A stretch of DNA of 64,000 nt from Styela clava (lineage: Eukaryota > Chordata > Ascidiacea > Stolidobranchia > Styelidae). Made by a program: the position numbers and the translations under genes. The notes beneath the pieces are model-generated. The model saw only the letters and a list, made by a program, of their open reading frames with translations, made no database searches and was not told where the DNA came from. Numbering within the stretch: the first letter of the stretch is position 1; every line of letters begins with the position of its first letter. Where the stretch lies: the NCBI RefSeq assembly GCF_964204865.1, contig NC_135254.1, positions 14,699,001 through 14,763,000 of the forward strand, written 5' to 3'. Below, piece after piece: positions 14,978-27,344 of this stretch.

Positions 14978-15214
14978 TTGCCAGTTTTTCATTGGGGTTA
15001 TCGGGGTATTGAGGTCATTTTTGGGAATACTAGACTATTGAAAATAAAAGATAGTGTTCTGACAGACATAACAGCGCTAGATTCAGAGGATTGGTGGACA
15101 ATACCGTTACGTTGTAAACTTCTTATGGTCAAAATCCACAAAAACATTAGATATAAATTTAGATTCAAATACGGGGTATATTTTTCTGGTTACATTAATC
15201 TTATCAAGTTTTAA
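14978..15214 (+). other. Open frame of unknown status kept in both duplicate copies
   Basis: A 78-codon open frame with many charged and aromatic residues is kept in copy B (21241-21477) with only a few residue changes. There is no recognisable domain, signal peptide or splice context. Preservation is expected simply because the duplication is young, so this is weak evidence of coding. Confidence 0.15.
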
Positions 15215-17363
15215 AAACCCTTCGAAACAAAAAAAAATCTACAATTTTTTCCCCTCATATCTAAAGCTTTTTAAACAAATTTATGACGCGAATGTAGCGA
15301 CTGTGTGTGCTGTTTACAATTGTTCGTTATCTGTTATGCCATCGGAAAGGTCAGAAACAGGTTTGTTACAATGACGTGAAATTGCTGAAATTTGTTGTCG
15401 TGCCCATAATTTTGCAATTTGAAGCTTTAGAATATATGAACTGTGAGACAATTGGTTGCCCTTCGTAATTTTTGTCGGATTAAAAAAAATGAATTCTAGA
15501 CTGTTGTTGCGTTAATAAAAATTATTAATAGAAAAGAATCATTTTATTTCTTATGTTCGTTTAAGATTAACCAACAGATTTCCACACGAGAGCTGCAATT
15601 AATAACTAAACTTTGATGAAATCCTTGATCCCAGTCGTATGAGTTTATAAATTATGCTATTTCTATTTTTTTTACTAATAGTTGTTAGCCCATGCTCTTT
15701 ATGGCATGCCAATCACTTCGGAATGACATCCTATGTGTGCTGATGGCCTTGCCTTGACATAAACTTTTTACATATAACTTGGCTGCTTTTATAGAACTTT
15801 GTTCATATCAGAGGTAAAAGTCTCAACATAATGATAGATTTGCTTTCCATTCAATTTTTTCAGAAGGAATTAGAATAATATTTCATTGATTGTTTGCAGT
15901 TGTAACAAAGTAAATACGTTAGCAAGATTAAAGGTTTAACAACTATTTCTGGTAAATAAAAAAGCGTTGTGACGTATTGTATGAAAATAAACGCAACTGA
16001 TAATTTAGTTTTGTATGGCATGAAAATGCATAATCGGCGATAAAACTGGGTACGAAATCTGAAAAGGGTCGTTTAAAGCAAAGCAAGGAAGTAAAAATAT
16101 GTTCCAATCTGATTTAAATTCTTATTAAACATTTGTTGTAGAAAGAGTGCTGTGCAGCAGTAAAATCATAATGTTTGCACAAAGAAAACACACAACGATC
16201 AATAAACACAAGTGGTTATAGGTGAAGGTGCCGGCCTGGTTGTGTGCAAGTCTTCGTATGTTTTTCGTTTCCAAGCCTGTCGAGTGAGGCAATATATTCA
16301 TGTGGCCTTAGATGTTGCTACAGCGCCTCCATGCGCTCGCAGTTCTAAAGTAAACGGACACGAAGACATATGAAAGTGTTTTCATATATCATATAACAGT
16401 GTTCACATTAAGTAAAATGAAACAACCAAATTTTGTATGAAATATCAGACCTTGGAATATTCGAAAGCGATTGAAAAATAAAAATAAAATAAACAGATAA
16501 AAGTAACAGCCCATCTGGCGACTTCTTCTATTATCATTTTTTTTACAATATAATTTTTTTTTCACATTAACTAATTTAGAAAACGATTATGGGGTCCACT
16601 TAGTGTCCAATGAGTCAATTGAGAATTTGTTTTCGATTTTTTCAACCTTTTGCATTTGTATCGATAACAGAAACTATATCGGCCAATTTGACGCAAATAA
16701 GTCTTGAAATGTATCTTTAAAAAAATGGAGGGCTCTACCCAAAAGTTTACAAAATCCCTATTTCCAAATATTTCAAGCATTTTGACTATTTTTTATTTAT
16801 TTAAAACGATGCAATACTCTTTAATAGTTGAGATTGCAACATGATACAGCTCGGCGTCAACTCGTAAAGCGTTTGCTGGAGTGGGTAAATATTAAATATC
16901 AATAAATTTCAGAACTTTCGCGCGTATTGTCACGTCACTTCAATTAGTGATCAATTAGTGATCTGATTGCGCGAGCAAAAATCATGCGAATAGGCATGGA
17001 AAACATGCAATGAAGTTAGTTTCAAATTGAAACAAATCATGTTATTTTTGTCTTACTTGTTGTCCGTTTCAATTTGAAAAATCTGGAAATGTCACTCAAA
17101 TACAGTTTGGAATCATTAGTCAATATGCTCGAAGACATGATCTTTCTTTAAACAAAACAACTCATACAATGTCATGTTTTTGGAAGGCCATATTCAATGC
17201 TTCTCTCAATTAGCTTGCAAAGTTCGATGTAATACTGACTTTGTGAAAATTGCTCAATTATCGTGTTAAATGTTTCGCAATAATTCTAGATGTCAATGAC
17301 GAGGAGGCCTCTAGATCGTGCAAATTTGAACCTTTCGTGTGTACTGATCTAGAGTTTAAAATC

Positions 17364-17497
17364 ATTCAAAATCACATACCGAAACAGACTATGTGTTACT
17401 CGTCCTACGAGGGTCGCGTTATTTGCTCATTTCAAAATCACATACCGATACAGGCTATTTGTTACTCGTTGCACAAGGGTTGCGTTTCCAAAGCTCA
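17364..17497 (+). repeat. Two-unit tandem repeat of about 65 bp, copy A
   Basis: Two imperfect units, each containing CAAAATCACATACCGA followed by TGTTACTCG and GGGT(C/T)GCGTT, lie head to tail. The same pair occurs in copy B near 23617-23750. An open frame (17250-17546) runs across it, but no protein family is recognised. Confidence 0.55.
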
Positions 17498-18275
17498 ACG
17501 AAAAATAGATGAATGGTCTGTAACGAGGCAAACGCATCAATCTTAAATCCTTGTTTATTTTGCTCTTGTCTATATTCTGTATATTTGCATACAGTACATT
17601 GTTTTTATGTGTTGTTATGTTTTCATTTTTTTTTCATCTCAATGCAAAAGTCCGCGAGTCATCAATAAATTAGAAGAAGTCACGGATTTATTTTTTATTT
17701 TTCAAAAAGTCTGATAACCACCAAACTAGACAAGGTCGATATGCTGGGATCTCAAATGCAGTATATATATATTAGGCCAGGGGAATAATGGTTAGTAGTT
17801 CATATTGCACAAAATATCAGAACTGCACACAAACGATGGCCTAGCGTGCATATCGTTTAAGTTGTAATTGGTCAAGTCAAACATGAGATGTATTGGGAGG
17901 ATAAAACTACCGAAGGAGCTGCTGCTGGATATATTAATAGCATGGGTTGGCGTCAGACTGTAAACATATTGGTCAAATAATTGTAAAACTGTATTTGTAT
18001 AGGATATGGGTTTAGGCGATTGGAGGAAGTGGGTAAAGGGCCATAGCTCAGTGAAAATTGATAATTACAGGTCAAGAAACCTTAGTACACATGATTGCTT
18101 AATCAAGGATAAATACTAGAATACTTTACTTTAGCCATTACGCTATGTTACAAATTTCGGTCGAATTATGTATCTTATTCTCTTTCTTAATCGAGCTTAT
18201 TTTAAGAGAACCACTTATATGACATAAATCTGATCTATATGGTGACCGAATATGGTTACATTCGAATCGCTTTTG

Positions 18276-18525
18276 TGACGTCAGTGACGAACAATGAAAA
18301 TGGGGGAAATACCGACGGGTTGAAGGAAAGGGGGTGAAATTTAGCATGTTTATTCAATTCTGATGCAATCTTTCTCACTTCAAAAATCATGTGATTAAAC
18401 TAATCCAACCTATTTAATTTTATCTAATTCGAGAATTCCCAGGTCCGAATTAGACACGAATTTGAAGGGTTTTTGTGGGTAATTTTCACACCTACGCTTT
18501 TAATAGGAATCTGCTGGGTATATAA
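18276..18525 (+). promoter_or_regulatory. Probable promoter of IL-17-like gene A
   Basis: A TATATAA box lies at 18519-18525, 55 bp before the ATG. A kappaB-like site (GAGAATTCCC, reverse GGGAATTCTC) is at 18431-18440 and a perfect CRE/ATF palindrome TGACGTCA at 18276-18283. All three recur at the same spacing upstream of gene B. Use by Rel/NF-kappaB and CREB/ATF factors is inferred from motif and gene type only. Confidence 0.45.
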
Positions 18526-18573
18526 TGTCATATCAGCACTCGTGGAAGTAGTGCGTTTTGCATATCCTCCAAA

Positions 18574-19597
18574 ATGTGTCGAACAGCTGCTAAATACTTA
18601 TTATTAGGAATCAGAATTGTTGTTGTAATTTTTCTATCTGAATTGACCTTTTCTGTTGGTATGCCACTAAATGAATTAGCAATCGAAGAGAATGTCGATG
18701 GGATACCCCCGGAATGCAAGTTTTTAAAAGGAAATCAGAGGTATAGAAAGTTGACATATATAAGTATATATGTAATCGAATTATTTTTGAACGTAGTCGA
18801 AAATATATTGGCACGATTTTCTTTTGTAATATTTTTGTATGTATTATTTTTCAAACTAAACGTGCAAATTCTAAAAAAGAGAGGCCGCAAATCAAGATAA
18901 AAACTTTTTAAGAGATAACAACAATCTTTTCGTTTGTTCATGTTCAATGCTATTGTTACTGTGAATAAAGATATTTTCCATTGGTTTCAAATAACGTTTA
19001 TTTGTGCGGCAGAAAATTCGAACTCCATACAACAGTTTACGTGAAAGAATAAAAGTCGCTGAAAAAATATTAGAATAAAAGTCTGGTGATTTTTATAAAA
19101 ATGTCAATTTATTTTCAGAAAAAATTGTATTACTGTTTTCATGGGCGACTACGTAAAAATGTCACGAGATATGCTTTCTGACAAGAAATTCGCTGACGAA
19201 TTGGAAGTACAAGACGTCCGATCGAGGGAGAAACGATCTATTAGAAAACGTTGCCCTAAATTCAGTGAGCAGTACCTGCGTCGGCCTAAAAAAGTAAAAG
19301 ATCGCAGTATTTCTCCATGGAAATATATCAAAAATACTAATAATAAAAGGTACATATGAATATATTATGTGTGTAAAAATATACATAGAATAATTTTTGC
19401 ATTTGTGCATTTTTAGAATACCCAAGATATTGATGGAAGCTCGATGTCTTTGTAACGGTTGTATAAACATAGAAACAACTAAAGAAGATAACGTGAATCT
19501 TGTCAGTATACCAACAAAAACGAAAATTACAGTAATAAAAAAAGGGAAATTAAGTCGCAAGATCATTAATACTGGATGCACTTGTGTCATCCGGTAG
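18574..19597 (+). CDS. IL17: Interleukin-17-like cytokine, gene A
   Basis: A secreted cystine-knot-like cytokine of the IL-17 family, expected to act through IL-17 receptor (SEFIR) signalling in mucosal immunity. Exons 18574-18740, 19119-19349 and 19417-19597 join in matching phase (AG/A at both junctions) to give 192 residues. An N-terminal hydrophobic signal segment (about residues 8-29) is followed by a pro-like region, a furin-type site REKR/S, then the IL-17 core: RCPKFSEQY, RSISPWKY, ILMEARCLCNGC and the terminal NTGCTCVIR. These match the family pattern (SPW-Y, E-A-x-C-L-C-x-x-C, G-C-T-C-V). Introns are 378 and 67 bp. It lies in duplication copy A; the paralog is at 24827-25850. Family assignment is firm; orthology to a particular IL-17 subtype is not. 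Confidence 0.93.
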
Positions 19598-19905
19598 ATA
19601 AATCGTGATCGATCTCAGCATCTCAGTTATAAAACGTTGTGAACTTTGACGACTGCAGACAATGAGCAAGGTATTTTGTATCACGCCGTTTGGAATTTGG
19701 ATTTTTCGGATTCAATATCTTGCAAACATTTTGTAAATTGGGAAAAAATGACAAAGGCACTGCACATTTCTTAGTGCGTTAAGTACGAAAAACGCCGATA
19801 CGTTCGAAGGATGACCATCAGTAACTTACGTGAGATTTCGTTGAATTAGGAAGTTGAAAATGCATGACGTCATAATAAGATATTCGATTTTATATTTCAC
19901 ACATC

Positions 19906-20100
19906 AGCAGGGGCGTAGCCAGAGGGTTGGAACCCTCTCCCATTTTGTAAAGTAACAATTTTTCGTAGCTTGAAACGCTTTTTAGACCGTCAAGACTTTC
20001 GAAACCCGACGTCTTCTGGCCTCCGCTCAGACCCGCTGGCTGTTACGCTCCATCTTGGCAATTAGAAATTTCAGAATCCCTTTTGTTGGAAATTCTTGAC
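19906..20100. repeat. Dispersed repeat with hAT-like end, copy A
   Basis: The stretch starts CAGGGGCGTAGCCAGAG, typical of hAT terminal sequence, and contains a GCTTGAAACGCTTTTTAGA segment that also occurs, diverged, at 43157-43270. It is repeated in duplication copy B near 26159-26353. A clean right end and target duplication were not found. Confidence 0.45.
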
Positions 20101-20370
20101 TACGCGCATCAGGCAAATTCCAGTGATGTCATAATAAATATTTTAACATATTTTAAGAAGACTATCAGTAAAGGTTACGCGAGACTAACTCTCAATCCTT
20201 CCCCAATGCCTTTGCGCTAGTTGATCCGTATGCGTATAATACAAGAATGCTGTAGCAGGAATAAAAACACCATAGGCCTACTATGCAATTCAAGAGCCCG
20301 GCTGCACACCAACACAAATGTATTTCTGTAACGTTTTGCTTGATTTGTAACCATTTTTTTCTGAATGTGA

Positions 20371-20708
20371 TTACTCTTTTAGATAGTCATATCTCGGAAG
20401 ATGTTTTTGTTTTAACGTCGAAAAAAATTTAAATTTCACCCAGTATAGCCTATATGAATAGTTGTGACAAGTATGCTGCTGGGTAATTAACGGTTTTATA
20501 TTTCGGTTTCAATGGGAATCGAAAATTCAAAGCAAATTCGATTCAAGCGAGTAAATGTAATTTACAATCATATTCGTACAATCAAGTAGTAGAACACTTT
20601 TATACAAAAATGTTGTTCATAAATCATGAACTGAACTTCCAAGACGGTAATGCCGGGGAATATCTAAACTTGAATTTGATTCTGCAGACCCAACACTACA
20701 AATAACTT
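20371..20708. repeat. About 340 bp segment present only in duplication copy B
   Basis: In copy A, CTGAATGTGAT is followed after three bases by TTCAGCTTTAATTAGG; in copy B the same two sequences are about 340 bp apart. Either copy B gained an insertion or copy A suffered a deletion. No inverted-repeat ends or target duplication are evident, so I do not call it a transposon. Confidence 0.7.
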
Positions 20709-23616
20709 CAGCTTTAATTAGGCTCATTTTTAGTGCCATAAATGAGTCTCAAAAATGCCATATCCTATTTGTCCACACATCTTCCCGCCAAAAATTGTAT
20801 CAATACTCTAACTTTCTTCCGAAGTATTATATCTACCCTACTCCAGAGCATATCATGATTTCCACTTTATATGCCTATTCTGATCTTGTTTCTCACAAGA
20901 TTTATTTATTCCAACTAAGAATAGCGTGACAGTGGGACAGGTTTGGGGCATAGAGGACACGACATTCTGAGATAGTCCCCGCATTTTTCAAACACATGTC
21001 CGAGTCCGACTCGAACTAGCTCTGCTATCTAGCATTCATTGTAAAAAGTTAAAATGGAGTAATACAGCCCTATACTGTAATAATACTGTAAAATGGACTA
21101 ATACAGACAACTACGCGAACTACGTCAATAGTTCGAGTTCGACAGAAATACAACACATTGTGGGTAAAATCGTCGCCTAGAAATGACATTGTTACACATG
21201 ACAGGGAAGAAAAACGTCGTTTATCTAGAGAAAAAAAAAATTGCGAGTTTTTCATTGGGGTTATCGGGGTATTGAGGTCATTTTTGGGAATACTAGACTA
21301 TTGAAAATAATAGATAGTGTTCTGACAGACATAACAGCGCTAGATTCAGAGGATTGGTGGACAATACCGTTACGTTGTAAACTTCTTATGGTCAAAATCC
21401 ACAAAAACATTAGATATAAATTTAGATTGAAATACGGGGTATATTTTTCTGGTTACATTAATCTTATCAAGTTTTAAAAACCCTTCGAAACAAAAAAAAA
21501 TCTACAATTTTTTCCCCTCATATCTAAAGCTTTTTAAACAAATTTATGACGCGAATGTAGCGACTGTGTGTGCTGTTTACAATTGTTTGTTATCTGTTAT
21601 GCCATCGGAAAGGTCAGAAACAGGTTTGTTACAATGACGTGAAATTGCTGAAAATTGTTGTCGTGCCCATAATTTTGCAATTTGAAGCTTTAGAATATAT
21701 GAACTGTGAGACAATTGGTTGCCCTTCGTAATTTTTGTCGGATTAAAAAAAATGAATTCTAGACTGTTGTTGCGTTAATAAAAATTATTAATAGAAAAGA
21801 ATCATTTTATTTCTTATGTTCGTTTAAGATTAACCAACAGATTTCCACACGAGACCTGCAATTAATAACTAAACTTTGATGAAATCCTTGATCCCAGTCG
21901 TATGAGTTTATAAATTATGCTATTTCTATTTTTTTTACTAATAGTTGTTAGCCCATGCTCTTTATGGCATGCCAATCACTTCGGAATGACATCCTATGTG
22001 TGCTGATGGCATTGCCTTGACATATACTTTTTACATATAACTTGGCTGCTTTTATAGAACTTTGTTCATATCAGAGGTAAAAGTCTCAACATAATGATAG
22101 ATTTGCTTTCCATTCAATTTTTTCAGAAGGAATTAGAATAATATTTCATTGATTGTTTGCAGTTGTAACAAAGTAAATACGTTAGCAAGATTAAAGGTTT
22201 AACAACTATTTCTGGTAAATAAAAATGCGTTGTGACGTATTGTATGAAAATAAACGCAACTGATAATTTAGTTTTGTATGGCATGAAAATGCATAATCGG
22301 CGATAAAACTGGGTACGAAATCTGAAAAGGGTCGTTTAAAGCAAAGCAAGGAAGTAAAAATATGTTCCAATCTGATTTAAATTCTTATTAAACATTTGTT
22401 GTAGAAAGAGTGCTGTGCAGCAGTCATAATGTTTGCACAAAGAAAACACACAACGATCAATAAACACAAGTGGTTATAGGTGAAGGTGCCGGCCTGGTTG
22501 TGTGCAAGTCTTCGTATGTTTTTCGTTTCCAAGCCTGTCGAGTGAGGCAATATATTCATGTGGCCTTAGATGTTGCTACAGCGCCTCCATGCGCTCGCAG
22601 TTCTAAAGTAAACGGACACGAAGACATATGAAAGTGTTTTCATATATCATATAACAGTGTTCACATTAAGTAAAATGAAACAACCAAATTTTGTATGAAA
22701 TATCAGACCTTGGAATATTCGAAAGCGATTGAAAAATAAAAATAAAATAAACAGATAAAAGTAACAGCCCATCTGGCGACTTCTTCTATTATCATTTTTT
22801 TTACAATATAATTTTTTTTTCACATTAACTAATTTAGAAAACGATTATGGGGTCCACTTAGTGTCCAATGAGTCAATTGAGAATTTGTTTTCGATTTTTT
22901 CAACCTTTTGCATTTGTATCGATAACAGTAACTATATCGGCCAATTTGACGCAAATAAGTCTTGAAATGTATCTTTAAAAAAATGGAGGGCTCTACCCAA
23001 AAGTTTACAAAATCCCTATTTCCAAATATTTCAAGCATTTTGACTATTTTTTATCTATTTAAAACGATGCAATACTCTTTAATAGTTGAGATTGCAACAT
23101 GATACATCTCGGCGTCAACTCGTAAAGCGTTTGCTGGAGTGGGTAAATATTAAATATCAATAAATTTCAGAACTTTCACGCGTATTGTCACGTCACTTCA
23201 TTCAGAATTAGTGATCTGATTGCGCGAGCAAAAATCATGCGAATAGGCATGGAAAACATGCAATGAAGTTAGTTTCAAATTGAAACAAATCATGTTATTT
23301 TTGTCTTACCTGTTGTCCGTTTCAATTTGAAAAATCTGGAAATGTCACTCAAAGACAGTTTGAAATCATTAGTCAATATGCTCGAAGACATGATCTTTCT
23401 TCAAACAAAACAACTCATACAATGTCATGTTTTTGGAAGGCCATATTCAATGCTTCTCTCAATTAGCTTGCAAAGTTCGATGTAATACTGACTTTGTGAA
23501 AATTGCTCAATTATCGTGTTAAATGTTTCGCAATAATTCTAGAAAGCAATGACGGGGAGGCCTCTAGATCGTGCAAATTTGAACCTTTCGTGTGTACTGA
23601 TCTAGAGTTTAAAATC

Positions 23617-23750
23617 ATTCAAAATCCCATACCGAAACAGACTATGTGTTACTCGTCCTACGAGGGTCGCGTTATTTGCTCATTTCAAAATCACATACCG
23701 ATACAGGCTATTTGTTACTCGTTGCACAAGGGTTGCGTTTCCAAAGCTCA
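23617..23750 (+). repeat. Two-unit tandem repeat of about 65 bp, copy B
   Basis: This is the counterpart of the repeat at 17364-17497 with the same two imperfect units. Confidence 0.5.
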
Positions 23751-24528
23751 ACGAAAAATAGATGAATGGTCTGTAACGAGGCAAACGCATCAATCCTAAA
23801 TCCTTGTTTATTTTGTTCTTGTCTTTATTCTGTATATTTGCATACAGTACATTATTTTTATGTGTTGTTATGTTTTCATTTTTTTTTCATCTCAATGCAA
23901 AAGTCCGCGAGTCATCAATAAATTAGAAGAAGTCACGGATTTATTTTTTATTTTTCAAAAAGTCTGATAACCACCAAACTAGACAAGGTCGATATGCTGG
24001 GATCTCAAATGCAGTATATATATATTAGGTCAGGGGAATAATGGTTAGTAGTTCATATTGCACAAAATATCAGAAGTGCACACAAACGATGACCTAGCGT
24101 GCATATCGTTTAAGCTGTAATTGGTCAGGTCAAACATGAGATGTATTGGGAGGATAAACTACCGAAGGAGCTGGATATATTAATAGCATGGGTTGGCGTC
24201 AGACTGTAAACATATTGGTCAAATAATTGTAAAACTGTATTTGTATAGGATATGGGTTTAGAGTCTAGACGATTGGAAGAAGTGGGTAAAGGGCCATAGC
24301 TCAGTGAAAATTGATAATTACGGGTCAAGAAACCTTAGTACACATGATTGCTTAATCAAGGATAAATACTAGAATACTTTACTTTAGCCATTACGCTATG
24401 TTACAAATTTCGGTCGAATTATGTATCTTATTCTCTTTCTTAATCGAGCTTATTTTAAGAGAACCACTTATATGACATAAATCTGATCTATATGGTGACC
24501 GAATATGGTTACATTCGCATCGCTTTTG

Positions 24529-24778
24529 TGACGTCAGTGACGAACAATAAAAATGGGGGAAATACCGACGGGTTGAAGGAAAGGGGGTGAAATTTAGCAT
24601 GTTTATTCAATTCTGATGCAATATTTCTTACTTCAAAAAACATGTGATTAAACTAATCCAACCTATTTAATTTTATCTAATTCGAGAATTCCCAGGTCCG
24701 AAGTACACACGAATTTGAAGGGTTGCTGTGGGTAATTTTCACACCTACGCTTTTAATAGGAATCTGCTGGATATATAA
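24529..24778 (+). promoter_or_regulatory. Probable promoter of IL-17-like gene B
   Basis: TGACGTCA is at 24529-24536, the kappaB-like GAGAATTCCC at 24684-24693 and TATATAA at 24772-24778, mirroring gene A. The base before the TATA differs (GGATATATAA against GGGTATATAA). Function is inferred from motifs. Confidence 0.45.
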
Positions 24779-24826
24779 TGTCATATCAGCACTCGTGGAA
24801 GTAGTGCGTTTTGCATATCCTCCAAA

Positions 24827-25850
24827 ATGTGTCGAACAGCTGCTAAATACTTATTATTAGGAATCAGAATTGTTGTTGTAATTTTTCTATCTGAATTGAC
24901 CTTTTCTGTTGGTATGCCACTAAATGAATTAGCAATCGAAGAGAATGTCGATGGGATACCCCCGGAATGCAAGTTTTTAAAAGGAAATCAGAGGTATAGA
25001 AAGTTGACATATATAAGTATATATGTAATCGAATTATTTTTGAACGTAGTCGAAAATATATTGGCACGATTTTCTTTTGTAATATTTTTGTATGTATTAT
25101 TTTTCAAACTAAACGTGCAAATTCTAAAAAAGAGAGGCCGCAAATCAAGATCAAAACTTTTTAAGAGATAACAACAATCTTTTCGTTTGTTCATGTTCAA
25201 TGCTATTGTTACTGTGAATAAAGATATTTGCCATTGGTTTCAAATAACGTTTATTTGTGCGGCAGAAAATTCGAACTCCATACAACAGTTTACGTGAAAG
25301 AATAAAAGTCGCTGAAAAAATATTAGAATAAAAGTCTGGTGATTTTTATAAAAATGTCAATTTATTTTCAGAAAAAATTGTATTACTGTTTTCATGGGCG
25401 ACTACGTAAAAATGTCACAAGATATGCTTTCTGACAAGAAATTCGCTGACGAATTGGAAGTACAAGACGTCCGATCGAGGGAGGAACGATCTATTAGAAA
25501 ACGTTGCCCTAAATTCAGTGAGCAGTACCTGCGTCGGACTAAAAAAGTAAAAGATCGCAGTATTTCTCCATGGAAATATATCAAAAATACTGATAATAAC
25601 AGGTACATATGAATATATTATGTGTGTAAAAATATAGATAGAATAATTTTTGCATTTGTGCATTTTTAGAATACCCAAGATATTGATGGAAGCTCGATGT
25701 CTTTGTAACGGTTGTATAAACATAGAAACAACTAAAGAAGATAACGTGAATCTTGTCAGTATACAAACAAAAACGAAAATTACAGTAATGAAAAATGGGA
25801 AATTAACTCGCAAGCCCATTAAGACTGGATGCACTTGTGTCATCCGGTAG
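24827..25850 (+). CDS. IL17: Interleukin-17-like cytokine, gene B
   Basis: Tandem paralog of gene A with the same structure: exons 24827-24993, 25372-25602 and 25670-25850, total 192 residues. It has the same signal segment, SPWKY, EARCLCNGC and GCTCVIR motifs, with all IL-17 cysteines kept. Exon 1 is identical to gene A. Exons 2 and 3 differ at 12 bases, all changing residues, giving 11 amino-acid differences: for example VKMSR to VKMSQ, REKR to REER, RRPKK to RRTKK, VSIPT to VSIQT and SRKIIN to TRKPIK. The REKR to REER change weakens the furin-type site. Both genes look intact, so two functional ligands are likely. Confidence 0.93.
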
Positions 25851-26158
25851 ATAAATCGTGATCGATCTCAGCATCTCAGTTATAAAACGTTGTGAACTTT
25901 GACGACTGCAGACAATGAGCAAGGTATTTTGTATCACGCCGTTTGGAATTTGGAGTCTTCGGAATCAATATCTTGCAAATATTTTGTAAATTGGGAAAAA
26001 ATGACAAAGGCACTGCACATTTCTTAGTGCGTTAAGTACGAAAAACGCCGATACGTTCGAAGGATGACCATCAGTAACTTACGTGAGATTTCGTTGAATT
26101 AGGAAGTTGAAAATGCATGACGTCATAATAAGATATTCGATTTTGTATTTCACACATC

Positions 26159-26353
26159 AGCAGGGGCGTAGCCAGATGGTCGGAACCCTCTCCCATTTTG
26201 TAAAGTAACAATTTTTCGTAGCTTGAAACGCTTTTTAGACCGTCAAGACTTTCGAAACCCGACGTCTTCTGGCCTCCGCTCAGACCCGCTGCCTGTTACG
26301 CTCCATCTTGGCAATTAGAAATTTCAGAATCCCTTTTGTTGGAAATTCTTGAC
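26159..26353. repeat. Dispersed repeat with hAT-like end, copy B
   Basis: Duplicate of 19906-20100, carried along with segmental copy B. Confidence 0.45.
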
Positions 26354-27344
26354 TACGCGCATCAGGCAAATTCCAGTGATGTCATAATAAATATTTTAAC
26401 ATATTTTAAGAAGACTATCAGTAAAGGTTACGCGAGACTAACTCTCAATCCTTCCCCAATGCCTTTGCGCTAGTTGATCCGTATGCGTATAATACAAGAA
26501 TGCTGTAGCAGGAATAAAAATACCATAGGCCTACTATGCAATTCAAGAGCCAAAATCAGACGAAACGTTACAGTAATACATTAGTTACATAAGTTATGCA
26601 ATGAAAGATGCAATGAAACGTGGTACCAGAAAATGTGACGTCATAATACGTCTATTTGCGACAGTAATCGGATCTGCATTTACTGTATATTTACGAACAA
26701 GTTTATGTTCATTTATGTTCTTGCAATACAGGTATTCTGATAAAATCTCCATTCTTATAGCTGTTCAGCAATTGTCTTGCTTTAAGTACAATGTTTGCTT
26801 ACTACTTCATATTAACAAATGCGTTTTGTCGACATTCTTTCTTACCGATTTAATTAAACCAGTGATTCTATAGTGTTGATTTATCACGAACAAAATAAAT
26901 ATTGGTATTCATATTTGGGAGTTAACGGAAGAAGTTTTATGTCATTTGGTACGTGGGTATTAATCACGCTTGTGTATTTTCTGTGGCAACTGAGTGGGTG
27001 AATTTGATTTGCGTTTCAAGGGTAATTCCATAATACAAGATATGACATCGTGGAGTATGTAGGTGTAGGGCGAGCCGTGTGCAAAACCGCAATTGATAAC
27101 AAACGGACAGCAGTCATGACATGGCAATGTGTAAGTCGCGGCATTTTGTAGTTTTAAAGTAATTTATGTTGGATTGACGCAAGTCATATAATATATCCTC
27201 GTTGCGCCAGTGAAGCATTGGAGTCACAGTCCGGAGTTTTGTAAGATTTCTTTCTTGTCGGAGTCGTATTCTTAAAAGTGGGTTATCACGGAAAAATTTC
27301 TGTCCGTTCAAAATAACTGCAAAACATAGATTATTAATCATTTA

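Larger units (their letters stand above)
14398..20298. repeat. Tandem segmental duplication, copy A
   Basis: This stretch recurs almost base for base at 20338-26551, in the same orientation, with an offset of 6270 bp near its left end and 6253 bp near its right end. The shared left edge is near GCTTGATTTGTAACC; the shared right edge is CTATGCAATTCAAGAGCC. Differences are scattered substitutions (roughly 0.5-2 percent where I compared them) and a few small indels. Apart from the IL-17 gene, no protein family is recognised in it. Confidence 0.95.
20338..26551. repeat. Tandem segmental duplication, copy B
   Basis: This is the second copy of 14398-20298, in direct orientation, separated from it by only about 40 bp (20299-20337). 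It differs by scattered substitutions, small indels (for example 7 bp near 14800/21080) and one large one: 20371-20708 is present here and absent in copy A. Past 26551 the two sequences no longer match. Confidence 0.95.

Noticed and set aside
17250-17546. 98-codon frame preserved in both duplication copies
   Set aside because: It spans a tandem repeat and has no family match; preservation is expected in such a young duplication.
19906-20100. Complete hAT element in the IL-17 3' flank
   Set aside because: The left end looks right, but candidate right ends give no matching inverted repeat with a clean 8-bp duplication. It is listed as a dispersed repeat only.
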